NCBI RefSeq assembly: GCF_010672525.1
Contig: NZ_JAAHGH010000005.1
Span: forward strand, 496,672 to 560,671
DNA length: 64,000 nucleotides
Direction: 5' to 3'
Source of the DNA: Okeania sp. SIO2B3
Lineage (GTDB): Bacteria > Cyanobacteriota > Cyanobacteriia > Cyanobacteriales > Microcoleaceae
The position numbers were made by a program, and so were the translations under genes. Numbering within the stretch: position 1 is the first letter of the stretch; each line of letters begins with the position of its first letter. The notes below the pieces were generated by a model. The model saw only the letters and a list, made by a program, of their open reading frames with translations. It did no database searches and was not told the DNA's origin. Positions 45,507 to 54,597 of the stretch are shown piece by piece.

Positions 45507-48500
45507 ATGAAACGAATTATTATTACCTCTCTAATAGGAATAACAACCCTGACTACAACTCCCCTAATACTGCCACTATTACCACAACGGAGTTACGCCC
45601 AAACTTCTAATTCTCAGGCAGAAAAGTTAGAGCAACTAATAAAAACAGCACGGCAACAAACAAGGCAATACCAATCTCAGGAGGCTATAGAAACGTTTCA
45701 ACAAGCTTTAGCTATTGCCAGAAAAATTAAATACCGACAAATGGAGGCAGTAGCAAACCTTGGTCTTGGTTTCAACTATGATCGTATAGGCAAACGGCAA
45801 GAAGCATTAAACTTCTATGACCAAGCTTTGATAATTTTTCGGGAAGTAGGCGATCGCCCTGGAGAAGCTACTACCCTTAATAATATTGGTCTAGTTTACA
45901 GCAATATAGATGAACCCCAAAAGGCATTGGAATATTACCAGCAAGCTTTACCCATCTTGCAGGAAGTGGGCGATCGCCCTGGAGAAGCTACTACCCTTAA
46001 TAATATTGGTGAAGTTTACTACAGTAGTCAACCCCAAAAGGCATTAGAGTACTTGCAGCAAGCTTTACCCATCATACAGGAAGTGGGCGATCGCTCAAAA
46101 GAAGCTACTACTCTTAATGATATTGGTCTAGCTTACAGCAATATAGATGAACCCCAAAAGGCATTGGAATATTACCAGCAAGCTTTACCCATCTTGCGGG
46201 AAGTGAATGATCGCTCACAAGAAGCTGCTACTCTCAATGTCATTGGCCTGGTTTACAGCGATATAGGTCAACCCCAAAAGGCATTGGAATATTACCAGCA
46301 AGCCTTACCCATCATACAGGAAGTGGGCGATCGCTCACAAGAAGCTGCTACTCTCCTTCATATTGGCAAAGTTTACAGCGATATAGGTCAACCCCAAAAA
46401 GCATTGGAATATTACCAGCAAGCTTTACCCATCATGCAGGAAGTGGGTGATCGCTCAAAAGAAGCCACTACTCTCAGTAACATTGGCGAAGTTTACCGTA
46501 GTATAGGTCAACTCCAAAAGGCATTAAAATACTACCAGCAAGCTTTACCTATTGATCAAGAAGTGGGTGATGGCTCAAAAGAAGCTACTACTCTCAATAA
46601 TATTGGTGTACTTTACCGTAGTATAGGTCAACCCCAAAAGGCATTAAAATACTACCAGCAAGCTTTACCTATTGATCAAGAAGTGGGTAATCGCTCTGGA
46701 GAAGCTACTACTCTTCATAATATTGGTCTAGTTTACAGCACAATACGTCAACCCCAAAAGGCATTAGAGTACTTGCAGCAAGCTTTACCCATCATGCAGG
46801 AAGTGGGCTATCGCTCTGGAGAAGCTTCTACTTTCATTGGTATTGGTGAAGTTTACAGCACAAGTCAACCCGAAAAGGCATTAGAATACTTCCAGCAAGC
46901 TTTACTCATCACGCAAGAAGTAGGCGATCGCTCAAAAGAAGCTACTACTCTCGGTAATATTGGTGGAGTTTACCGTAGTATAGGTCAACCCCAAAAGGCA
47001 TTAGAATACTACCAGCAAGCTTTACCCATCATGCAAGAAGTGGGCAACCGCTCTGAAGCAGCTATTGTTCTCAGTAATATTGGTTTAGTTTACTACGATA
47101 TGGGTCAACCGCAAAAAGCATTAGAATACTACCAGCAAGTTTTACCCATCATGCAAGAAGTGGGCAACCGCCCTGGAGAAACTATTACTCTCAATAATAT
47201 TGGTGAGGCTTACCGCATTGCAGGTCAACCGCAAAAAGCATTAGAATATTTCCAGCAAGTTTTACCCATCACGCAAGAAGTGGGTGATCGCTTTGGAGAA
47301 GCCATTGCTCTTAATAATCTTGGTGGGGTTTACTACGCTATAGGTCAACCGCAAAAAGCATTAGAATACTACCAGCAAGCATTACCCATCATGCAAGAAG
47401 TGGGCAACCGCTCTGGAGAAGCTACTACTATCAATAATCTTGGTGTAGCTTACCGCATTGCAGGTCAACCCCAAAAGGCACTAGAATACTTCCAGCAAGC
47501 ATTACCCATCTTGCAAGAAGTGGAATATCGCTCAGGCTTTGCTACTACTCTCAGTAGTCTTGGTATAGTTTACCGAGATAGCAACCAAGCAGAAAAAGCC
47601 ATAGACTACTTGAGGCAGTCAGTAAAAATCACCCTAGAAATGCGTGCGGGGTTAAAAAAAGAAAACCGCAAGGCTTTTTTAGGAGATAAGGATAGCGGAG
47701 CGATCGCTCTTATCGATCTCCTTATTGACCAAAACAAACCTGACGCTGCCTGGCAATGGTATAACCTAGCTACAACTTTCGACATCGCTGACTACACTCG
47801 CCTTATTAATGCCAAAGTAAAAAACTCAGAAGCTCAAACACAGATTAACCAATGGCAAGAAAACAATCAACAATTACAATTTCTCTACAGCAAAATAGAA
47901 GATGAATGGAGTCTCCAACTTTCCCAACAAATTAACCAGTTACAAGCAAAAAACAGCCAACTTGCCGAAAAAATCAGCAAGGAATACCCAGAAGTTGCCG
48001 AGCTTTTTGAATTCAAACCAAAAGACATCGACAAACTCAAAGCTAATATTGCACCGGATACTGTTGTTATTCAACCTGCTCTTTTAACTGGTATTAGAAA
48101 TGTTCCCAATAGCATCGCCATATTCCTTGTCACCAGAGACAAACCCGTCTTAGTTAAAAAAATTCCCATAGATACCAAAGAATTTGATAGCATTCTCACC
48201 GAATATCGGGCCCAACTAGAAAACCCCAACGCAGATGACTTCGCCGCTAACCAAGAAAAACTCTATGACTATCTCATTCGCCCGATGGAAGCAGAAATAG
48301 CAGCTTACTCCCCCAAACAAGTTGCCATCATTGCCACCGAGAAATTGCGTTATATTCCCTTTGAAACCCTATACGATAATCAAGCTAACGAATATTTAAT
48401 TGAAAAATATCCCATCCACTACCTCACCCGCATCTCTTCCCGCATCAAACAGCAGGAAAAAAAGACTCAATCTATGAAAGTATTAGCATTTGGCAATCCC

Positions 48501-49049
48501 CAACCCACAAAAAAAGACCTCGCTGGTGCAGAGGATGAAGCCAAAATTATCGCGGAACAGTTACCAAACAAACATTACATTCGAGAAGAAGCAACCCTCC
48601 CTCGTTTCAAAAACGAATCCCTTGGTTTTCCTTTAGTGCATCTCGCTACCCACGGTTGCTTTCAAAAGGATGGTTGCCCTGGTATCGGTTTAGAAGCAAA
48701 TACTATTTTGTTTGCCAATGGAAAAACTTTTAATATCAGAGATGCTGCACTTTTAGGATTAGAAAATACTGATTTAATCGTTTTGAGTGCTTGCCAAACT
48801 GCCATGAAAGCAGACTCCAATGGTGAAGAAATAGCGGGAGTTGCCTATTTATTTGAGCGTGCGGGTGCGGATGCTGTGATTGCCAGTTTATGGAATGCGG
48901 AGGATGAGATGACAAAGGATATTATGGTAAAATTTTATCAGAATTTGCAACAAGGAATGACCAAGGTGGAAGCATTACGTCAGGCAAAGTTAAGTTATAA
49001 GGATGAAAGGCCGTTTTATTGGTCGCCTTTGATTTTAATTGGCAATTGA
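45507..49049 (+). CDS. Exported TPR-CHAT protease-like protein
   Basis: A 1180-residue protein from ATG 45507, chosen because the signal peptide MKRIIITSLIGITTLTTTPL, ending near RSYAQ, starts there; an in-frame ATG 66 bases upstream would bury it. Residues 45-720 are about 17 TPR units of 38-40 residues of the pattern IGxVYxxxGQPQKALEYYQQ, nearly identical at DNA level and carrying GCGATCGC in many units. The C-terminal CHAT domain (about 850-1180) has the caspase-like pair His1049 in HLATHG and Cys1096 in LSACQTA, plus GVAYLFERAGADAVIASLWN. CHAT proteins are peptidases linked to signalling or cell death; this one appears to be exported to the periplasm. The repeats probably vary by recombination. 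Low SD; GAGG at about 45491. Confidence 0.9.
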   Translation: MKRIIITSLIGITTLTTTPLILPLLPQRSYAQTSNSQAEKLEQLIKTARQQTRQYQSQEAIETFQQALAIARKIKYRQMEAVANLGLGFNYDRIGKRQEALNFYDQALIIFREVGDRPGEATTLNNIGLVYSNIDEPQKALEYYQQALPILQEVGDRPGEATTLNNIGEVYYSSQPQKALEYLQQALPIIQEVGDRSKEATTLNDIGLAYSNIDEPQKALEYYQQALPILREVNDRSQEAATLNVIGLVYSDIGQPQKALEYYQQALPIIQEVGDRSQEAATLLHIGKVYSDIGQPQKALEYYQQALPIMQEVGDRSKEATTLSNIGEVYRSIGQLQKALKYYQQALPIDQEVGDGSKEATTLNNIGVLYRSIGQPQKALKYYQQALPIDQEVGNRSGEATTLHNIGLVYSTIRQPQKALEYLQQALPIMQEVGYRSGEASTFIGIGEVYSTSQPEKALEYFQQALLITQEVGDRSKEATTLGNIGGVYRSIGQPQKALEYYQQALPIMQEVGNRSEAAIVLSNIGLVYYDMGQPQKALEYYQQVLPIMQEVGNRPGETITLNNIGEAYRIAGQPQKALEYFQQVLPITQEVGDRFGEAIALNNLGGVYYAIGQPQKALEYYQQALPIMQEVGNRSGEATTINNLGVAYRIAGQPQKALEYFQQALPILQEVEYRSGFATTLSSLGIVYRDSNQAEKAIDYLRQSVKITLEMRAGLKKENRKAFLGDKDSGAIALIDLLIDQNKPDAAWQWYNLATTFDIADYTRLINAKVKNSEAQTQINQWQENNQQLQFLYSKIEDEWSLQLSQQINQLQAKNSQLAEKISKEYPEVAELFEFKPKDIDKLKANIAPDTVVIQPALLTGIRNVPNSIAIFLVTRDKPVLVKKIPIDTKEFDSILTEYRAQLENPNADDFAANQEKLYDYLIRPMEAEIAAYSPKQVAIIATEKLRYIPFETLYDNQANEYLIEKYPIHYLTRISSRIKQQEKKTQSMKVLAFGNPQPTKKDLAGAEDEAKIIAEQLPNKHYIREEATLPRFKNESLGFPLVHLATHGCFQKDGCPGIGLEANTILFANGKTFNIRDAALLGLENTDLIVLSACQTAMKADSNGEEIAGVAYLFERAGADAVIASLWNAEDEMTKDIMVKFYQNLQQGMTKVEALRQAKLSYKDERPFYWSPLILIGN

Positions 49050-49091
49050 AGGAAGAAGGAAGAAGGAGGAAGGAAGAAGGAAGGAGGAAGT
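49050..49091. repeat. GGAAGAA heptad array
   Basis: GGAAGAA and GGAGGAA units start at the last codon and stop of the TPR-CHAT gene. Confidence 0.8.
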
Positions 49092-49176
49092 TAAAAATTG
49101 TAGGGTGTGTCTTGAGTGCTAAAATTTAGATTAGGAAAGGTATTAAACAATCCGTTTTCACGCACCGCTTATCCCA

Positions 49177-49196
49177 TTTTTCAGCAAACCCTAATT
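49177..49196. repeat. Solitary end of MITE-like family 2
   Basis: TTTTCAGCAAACCCTAATTA matches the right end of the element at 50413-50608. It sits 36 bases before xisH pair 2. Confidence 0.6.
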
Positions 49197-49231
49197 ATGA
49201 TATAGTCTGAAAAATAAGCAGGAAGGAAATA

Positions 49232-49648
49232 ATGCCAGCAAAAGATACTTATCATCAAGCTGTCAAAAATGCTTTAATTAGAGATGGTTGGATAATTTTA
49301 GCAGACCCTTATGTAATTAAATACAAAGATGCTGAATTATTTGCTGATTTAGCAGTAGAAAAACCTATTGCTGCTGAAAAAAAAGGAGATAAAATTGTTG
49401 TCGAAATTAAAAGCTTTTTAAGTCCCTCGCCCATGAGAGATTTTGAAATGGCTTTAGGACAATATATTTTATATCGAAATTTAATCAATCTTACTCAACC
49501 AGAGTATCAAATTTACCTAGCAATTAAAGACAGTGTTTACGAAAACTTTTTTCAAAGAGATTCAATTCAAGATATTACTAAAATCAATCAATTACTTTTG
49601 ATTATTGTTGATATTGATCGGGAGGAAATCACCAAATGGATAAATTAG
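49232..49648 (+). CDS. xisH: XisH-family protein (pair 2)
   Basis: A 138-residue XisH protein equal in length to the copy at 36.2 kb: DTYHQAVKNALIRDGWIILA, LFADLAVEKPIAAEKKGDKI, VVEIKSFLSPSPMRDFEMAL (Glu-x-Lys), YLAIKDSVYENFF. Its end overlaps xisI by 13 bases, the same as in pair 1. The pair lies between ends of a MITE-like repeat family and is followed by a remnant of a second such pair. Confidence 0.93.
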   Translation: MPAKDTYHQAVKNALIRDGWIILADPYVIKYKDAELFADLAVEKPIAAEKKGDKIVVEIKSFLSPSPMRDFEMALGQYILYRNLINLTQPEYQIYLAIKDSVYENFFQRDSIQDITKINQLLLIIVDIDREEITKWIN

Positions 49649-49977
49649 AAAAATATCGTAATTATATTAAAAAGATATTAACTGAATATCACGAATGGGT
49701 TTTAGGTTCAAGCAATTTAGACCGAGAAAGTTGTCTTGTTTTTGACGAGATACACGATCAATATTTTTGGCTGTTTATGGGTTGGGAAGGAAAGAAAAAA
49801 ATCAGAAATATTCAAGTTCATATTCGGATTAAAAATGAGAAGATTTATATTGAGGAAGATTGGACGGAAGAAGGTATTGCTAATGAGTTATTAAGGGAAA
49901 ATGTACCGAAAGAAGATATTGTTTTAGCTTTCCACGATCTTGAAACTCGTAAGTTAACTGATTTTGCTGTTGTTTAA
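49636..49977 (+). CDS. xisI: XisI-family protein (pair 2)
   Basis: A 113-residue XisI protein: KLEKYRNYIKKILTEYHEWV, QYFWLFMGWEGKKKIRNIQV, IYIEEDWTEEGIANELLREN, VPKEDIVLAF. The last half is almost identical, also at DNA level, to the xisI copy at 50055, while the first half differs greatly. Translated by overlap with xisH. Confidence 0.93.
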   Translation: MDKLEKYRNYIKKILTEYHEWVLGSSNLDRESCLVFDEIHDQYFWLFMGWEGKKKIRNIQVHIRIKNEKIYIEEDWTEEGIANELLRENVPKEDIVLAFHDLETRKLTDFAVV

Positions 49978-50004
49978 AGGATTTGTTTTGTCATATATAT
50001 AGTA

Positions 50005-50064
50005 ACGTTATCAATTCCTATAGTAATTGACATTAAAAAAGAGGAAATTATTAAATGGATAAAC
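50005..50064 (+). pseudogene. 3' tail of a second xisH
   Basis: The frame just before the next xisI reads LSIPIVIDIKKEEIIKWIN and a stop overlapping the xisI start by ten bases, the same ending and overlap as a xisH (compare IVDIDREEITKWIN). The rest of the xisH is gone, so this xisI has lost its partner gene. Confidence 0.6.
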
Positions 50065-50396
50065 TAATTCATTATCAAAATATCATCAAACAAATCCTAA
50101 CTAATTATCAAAGAATATCAGCACAAGTTCCCGATCCTGATATAGATGAGGTATTAATGTTTGATGACGAAAGAAGTCAATATCTTTGGTTTAATATTGG
50201 CTGGAAAAATGATAGACGAATTCAAGCAATTACTGTTTATATTCGGATTAAAAATGAGAAGATTTATATTGAGGAAGATTGGACGGAGGAAGGAATTGCT
50301 AATGAGTTATTAAAGGAAAATGTACCGAAAGAAGATATTGTTTTAGCTTTCCACGATCCTGAAAATCGTAAGTTAACTGATTTTGCTGTTGTTTAA
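50055..50396 (+). CDS. xisI: XisI-family protein, orphan second copy
   Basis: A 113-residue XisI protein: KLIHYQNIIKQILTNYQRIS, QYLWFNIGWKNDRRIQAITV, IYIEEDWTEEGIANELLKEN, VPKEDIVLAFHD. From IRIKNEKIY onward it differs from the preceding xisI by only three or four residues, whereas residues 1-60 share less than half. This is expected from gene conversion of the 3' half or from duplication with exchange of the 5' half. No full xisH of its own. Confidence 0.9.
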   Translation: MDKLIHYQNIIKQILTNYQRISAQVPDPDIDEVLMFDDERSQYLWFNIGWKNDRRIQAITVYIRIKNEKIYIEEDWTEEGIANELLKENVPKEDIVLAFHDPENRKLTDFAVV

Positions 50397-50412
50397 ATTA
50401 TAGGATTTTATT

Positions 50413-50608
50413 TAGGGTTTGCTGATTAAAACTCAAATAATTACCATATAAAAGTTTTAGCCTTTTTAAGTATTGAAAAAGTACATGGTTTTCAGCTCTT
50501 CATGCTCAAAAAGTTAGCATTTTTAGCGCATAGTTGGGCAAAAAAATTCTCCCCTACTCCCCTACTCCCCTACTCCTTAAAAAAGACTTTTTCAGCAAAC
50601 CCTATTTA
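50413..50608. mobile_element. MITE-like element, family 2 (copy 1)
   Basis: AGGGTTTGCTGATTAA at the left and the inverted TTTTTCAGCAAACCCTATTT at the right, about 195 bases. The inside has CATAGTTGGGCAAAAAAATT, shared with 23850, and CCCCTACT units. Copy 2 lies at 61682-61929. Confidence 0.6.
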
Positions 50609-50687
50609 GTATAGACGGTGCGTTACATTTCATTAACGCACCTTACTAATAGCTGATAGCTGATAGCTGACTGCTGATTGCTTTTTG

Positions 50688-53600
50688 TTAAAATTCCCCT
50701 GCTAAAGCAGCAACACAACGTTCACAAATAGTGGGGTCTTCTGAAGAAACACCGACATGAGTAGAATAATTCCAACAGCGGTCGCATTTCTCACCATCAG
50801 CTTTGACTACTCCTACTCCTAAAGAGTCTGAAATAGATTTATATTCAAGGTTACTTAAAGCTTCTGGAGACTCTAATAATTCTACCTGAGAAGTAATAAA
50901 CAGATAACGTAACTCATCAACTCCATTACCAGCTATTTTTGCTTTCATATTATGAGGTTTTTGAGGTAAAGTTTCTGTTTCTACTACTTGTAGAACAGGT
51001 GTCAAATCCACTTTTTTAGTAGTAACATAAGCCCCTTCTGGCGAGACTAAAATTGCGGACTGTTTAACTGTATTATCTGTTGATTTTTTTCGTTTTGGTG
51101 GTAATAAAACATCTTTGCCAAATATATCTTCTGTGGTCGATTTAATTTTTTCAGACAACTTTTGCCGATTTTTAGCAAATAATAGGTCTCCAGTCACAAA
51201 GCGAATTGTCCAGATAATTCCTACTAATTCCATGATGTAATTTACTAAAGGCAGTTGGTGAATTGTTGTTAATACTGTTAATGTTACTCGGATTAATAAC
51301 AGTAATATCGCGATAAAAAATACTGCTCCTAAAACTTTTTGATACCCACTAAATACTTTACTCAAAATATCGACAAATCCTGATAAAAAGTTCTGGCTTT
51401 GAGTAAAATTAGCAGGAGATTTTGCTTGGTTCTTAGGAGTTTTATTTTCTGTTTTTTCGGGTTCAGTTTCTATTTTGGCTTCCAGAAACTCTGACTGACT
51501 TTTTTCTGCTTTAGCAATAGGATTAAAAGTTTGTATTTGCTCCCGTAATTCCGCATCTTTTACATACAACAATACCTTTGCTTCTAGAGGCGCACCAATA
51601 GCTTTTTCTGCCCGTGCTTTTTCCAAAACTTTATTGACTTCAGTACGAGTTTTTCGTAACTCTTCCCATAACTTAGCCAACTCTGGGTTATGCCATTGTT
51701 CCTCCATTTTCACCCACCCAGACTCAAATACAGACTTGTAGGGAGTTGGATAAGGAATATTTTGCCAAATATCTTCTGCCATGTGAGGTAAAACTGGAGC
51801 GATCGCTTTTGCTAAATTTTCTACAGCTACAGCTAAAACAGTCTGACAACTACGCCGTCTGTAAGCATCAGTGGCGCTGATATAAAGTCTGTCTTTAGCA
51901 ATATCCAAATAAAAATTAGATAAGTCAACCACACAGAAATTTTGAATTGTTTGGAAAAAGCGGAAATACTGAAACTTCTCAAAACCATCCTTTACTTCGG
52001 CAAATACCTCTGTCATCCGGTGCAACATATAACGGTCTAACTCTGGCATTTCCTCATAAGCAACAGCATCTTTTGCCGGATCGAAATCATGGATATTCCC
52101 CAATAAAAATCGCGCAGTGTTTCTAATTTTGCGATAAATATCTGCTATTTGCTTGAGAATATTTTTACCCAGGGGTACATCGGAAGAATAGTCAACAGAG
52201 GAAACCCACAAACGCAAAATATCTGCACCATAAGGAGGTTCTTGTTTTTTATTGTTGCCGCCTTCGATAACTATTGACGGGTCTACCACATTCCCCAGAG
52301 ACTTACTCATCTTGCGACCATTTTCGTCAAGCACAAAACCATGAGTCAAAACAGTTTTATATGGTGCAACACCATTCGTAGCAATACTGGTCAGCAAACT
52401 TGACTGAAACCAACCGCGATGTTGGTCAGAACCTTCCAAATAGATATCAACTGGATACTTTAACCCATCCCTTTGTTGAGCAACTGCCGCCCAAGATGAA
52501 CCAGAGTCAAACCAGACATCCATCGTATCCGTACCTTTCTGGTATTTTTCAGCATCTGGGCGATATTTTTCTGGTAAAAGCTCCTCCACCGACATTTCCC
52601 ACCAAGCATCAGAACCTTTTTCCGCAACAATTTTTTGCACATGAGCAATAGTCTCCTCAGTCAACAAAGGTTCCCCAGTCTTTTCCTCATAAAATACCGG
52701 AATAGGAACCCCCCAACTTCTTTGTCGAGAAATACACCAGTCAGAGCGATCGCTCACCATAGGAGTAATACGGTTTTCTCCTTGAGCAGGTATCCACTGC
52801 ACATCAGCGATCGCTTTCAAAGCTTCATTGCGGAAACCCTCTACAGAAGCAAACCATTGTTCCGTTGCTCGGAAAATAGTTGGTTTTTTAGTTCGCCAGT
52901 CATAGGGATATTTATGTTCGTAGGGTTCCTCTTTCAGCAGAGAATTAGCATTTTGCAGTGCTTCAATGATGGCAACATTTCCCTCTTTTAATACATTCAA
53001 CCCTGCAAACTCTCCCGCTTCAGCAGTAAATTTCCCATTGCCATCCACAGGAGACAAAATTGGTAAACTATAACGTTGCCCTACAATATAGTCTTCCTGA
53101 CCGTGACCGGGAGCAGTGTGAACTAAACCCGTACCTGAGTCAGTAGTAACGTAGTCGCCACCAATAACAATATTACTTTCCCGGTCAAATAGCGGATGTT
53201 GGTAAGCACAATTTTCCAAGTCTTGACCTTTGACTGTCGCTACAGGTGTTAAAGTTGTACCCAAAGTTGCCGACAAACGTTCCACTGCTTCTGCTGCAAC
53301 GATAAATAATTTGTCTTCTCCCATTGCATAGTCAGCATCCGGTTTAACCACAGCATAGTCGAGGTCTGGGTTAACACTGACTGCCAAATTACCAGGAATA
53401 GTCCAAGGAGTTGTCGTCCAGATAGCAACCCAGAGTTTTTCCAGATAAGGTTTGAGAGATTTTTGAACCGCTTTTGCTAGTTTCGTAATTTTAAAAGCAG
53501 CATAGATACTCTGAGATGTGTGACCTTCAGGATATTCCAGTTCAGCTTCTGCAAGAGCAGTCCTAGAACTCGGACTCCAATGCACAGGTTTAAGACCACG

Positions 53601-54146
53601 ATAAATGTAGCCTTTCAAAACCATTTTGCCAAATACCCCAATTTGAGCAGCTTCATATTCTGGAGTCAGAGTCATGTATGGATCTTCCCAGTCTCCCCAA
53701 ACTCCATAACGTTTGAATGACTCCCGTTGTTTATCTACAGTTTCCAGAGCAAAGTCTCTAGCTTTTTGACGTAATTCTATAGGTGTGAGTTTTCCCCTTT
53801 CTGCTGATTTAAGATTTTGAATAACTTTTAATTCAATAGGTAAACCGTGGCAGTCCCAACCAGGAACATAACGCACTTTTCGTCCTTGAAGAATTTGATA
53901 GCGGTTAATAATATCTTTAAGAATTTTATTCATAGCATGGCCAATGTGTAGGTCGCCATTAGCATAAGGCGGGCCATCATGTAGGGTAAATATTTCCCCT
54001 GGGTTGGTCTCTGAGAGACGTTCGTAGATTTGTGATTCTGCCCAAAACTTTTGTAGTTCTGGTTCGCGAGTGACTGAGTTTGCCCTCATATTAAATTTGG
54101 TTTGGGGCAAGTTTACGGTGTCTTTATAGGATTTGGCTTCAACCAT
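50688..54146 (-). CDS. ileS: Isoleucyl-tRNA synthetase with inserted CAAD membrane domain
   Basis: IleRS charges tRNA(Ile). The product is 1152 residues, about 190 longer than usual for cyanobacteria. The class I signatures are [20 protein letters not shown] (HIGH) and [17 protein letters not shown] (KMSKS), and the CP1 editing domain and C-terminal zinc site CDRCWNYS ... CERC are present. Between about residues 873 and 1060 a CAAD-type insert interrupts the C-terminal part: a linker rich in Lys/Glu/Asn, two membrane helices ([20 protein letters not shown] and a second at about 965-988), then a charged helix. CAAD domains anchor aminoacyl-tRNA synthetases of some cyanobacteria to thylakoid membranes, so this enzyme is probably membrane-bound. 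The core continues normally after the insert. Confidence 0.95.
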   Translation of the reverse strand: MVEAKSYKDTVNLPQTKFNMRANSVTREPELQKFWAESQIYERLSETNPGEIFTLHDGPPYANGDLHIGHAMNKILKDIINRYQILQGRKVRYVPGWDCHGLPIELKVIQNLKSAERGKLTPIELRQKARDFALETVDKQRESFKRYGVWGDWEDPYMTLTPEYEAAQIGVFGKMVLKGYIYRGLKPVHWSPSSRTALAEAELEYPEGHTSQSIYAAFKITKLAKAVQKSLKPYLEKLWVAIWTTTPWTIPGNLAVSVNPDLDYAVVKPDADYAMGEDKLFIVAAEAVERLSATLGTTLTPVATVKGQDLENCAYQHPLFDRESNIVIGGDYVTTDSGTGLVHTAPGHGQEDYIVGQRYSLPILSPVDGNGKFTAEAGEFAGLNVLKEGNVAIIEALQNANSLLKEEPYEHKYPYDWRTKKPTIFRATEQWFASVEGFRNEALKAIADVQWIPAQGENRITPMVSDRSDWCISRQRSWGVPIPVFYEEKTGEPLLTEETIAHVQKIVAEKGSDAWWEMSVEELLPEKYRPDAEKYQKGTDTMDVWFDSGSSWAAVAQQRDGLKYPVDIYLEGSDQHRGWFQSSLLTSIATNGVAPYKTVLTHGFVLDENGRKMSKSLGNVVDPSIVIEGGNNKKQEPPYGADILRLWVSSVDYSSDVPLGKNILKQIADIYRKIRNTARFLLGNIHDFDPAKDAVAYEEMPELDRYMLHRMTEVFAEVKDGFEKFQYFRFFQTIQNFCVVDLSNFYLDIAKDRLYISATDAYRRRSCQTVLAVAVENLAKAIAPVLPHMAEDIWQNIPYPTPYKSVFESGWVKMEEQWHNPELAKLWEELRKTRTEVNKVLEKARAEKAIGAPLEAKVLLYVKDAELREQIQTFNPIAKAEKSQSEFLEAKIETEPEKTENKTPKNQAKSPANFTQSQNFLSGFVDILSKVFSGYQKVLGAVFFIAILLLLIRVTLTVLTTIHQLPLVNYIMELVGIIWTIRFVTGDLLFAKNRQKLSEKIKSTTEDIFGKDVLLPPKRKKSTDNTVKQSAILVSPEGAYVTTKKVDLTPVLQVVETETLPQKPHNMKAKIAGNGVDELRYLFITSQVELLESPEALSNLEYKSISDSLGVGVVKADGEKCDRCWNYSTHVGVSSEDPTICERCVAALAGEF

Positions 54147-54597
54147 TAGATTTTAGATTTTTCTGTTAGTATATTCAGAAATTTTAGACTTATTTCTTTG
54201 TATAGCAGAAGGAAGAAGGAAGAAGAAAGAAGGAAGAAGAAAAAAAATATTGAGTTATCTGAGTTTTAAGCTTTTAATCTGTCCTAACTTTTCCTTCGAG
54301 TGTTATATCATCCCTTGTCTAGGATTTTAGTCGTGTTTAATCTTATCTGCATAACTGTCTGTTTATCTTAATCTTGTTAAAAGAGTAGATCTATCAACAA
54401 AAGAATTTGGTCAACATTTGCAGGTGGCTTTTATTTATTGTAGCATAAAAGTTACAAATTGAAGTTAAAATTAGATTTATTCGGAAAAATGGAAATTGAA
54501 CCAGAATATTTTATTAGTAATTAACCGCCTGAAATAACCTATTTGTTGATGGAGGTTATTTGAGAGAAAAGTTTCTACATTTAATAATTAGCAACTT
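54147..54597. other. Divergent gap between ileS and the NACHT gene
   Basis: GAAGGAA-type heptads at about 54207-54245, then AT-rich sequence that should hold the promoters of both genes. No other gene seen. Confidence 0.4.

Noticed and set aside
49978-50054. Promoter-only gap between the two xisI genes
   Set aside because: The second half encodes the end of a xisH in the expected frame, so it is a gene remnant.
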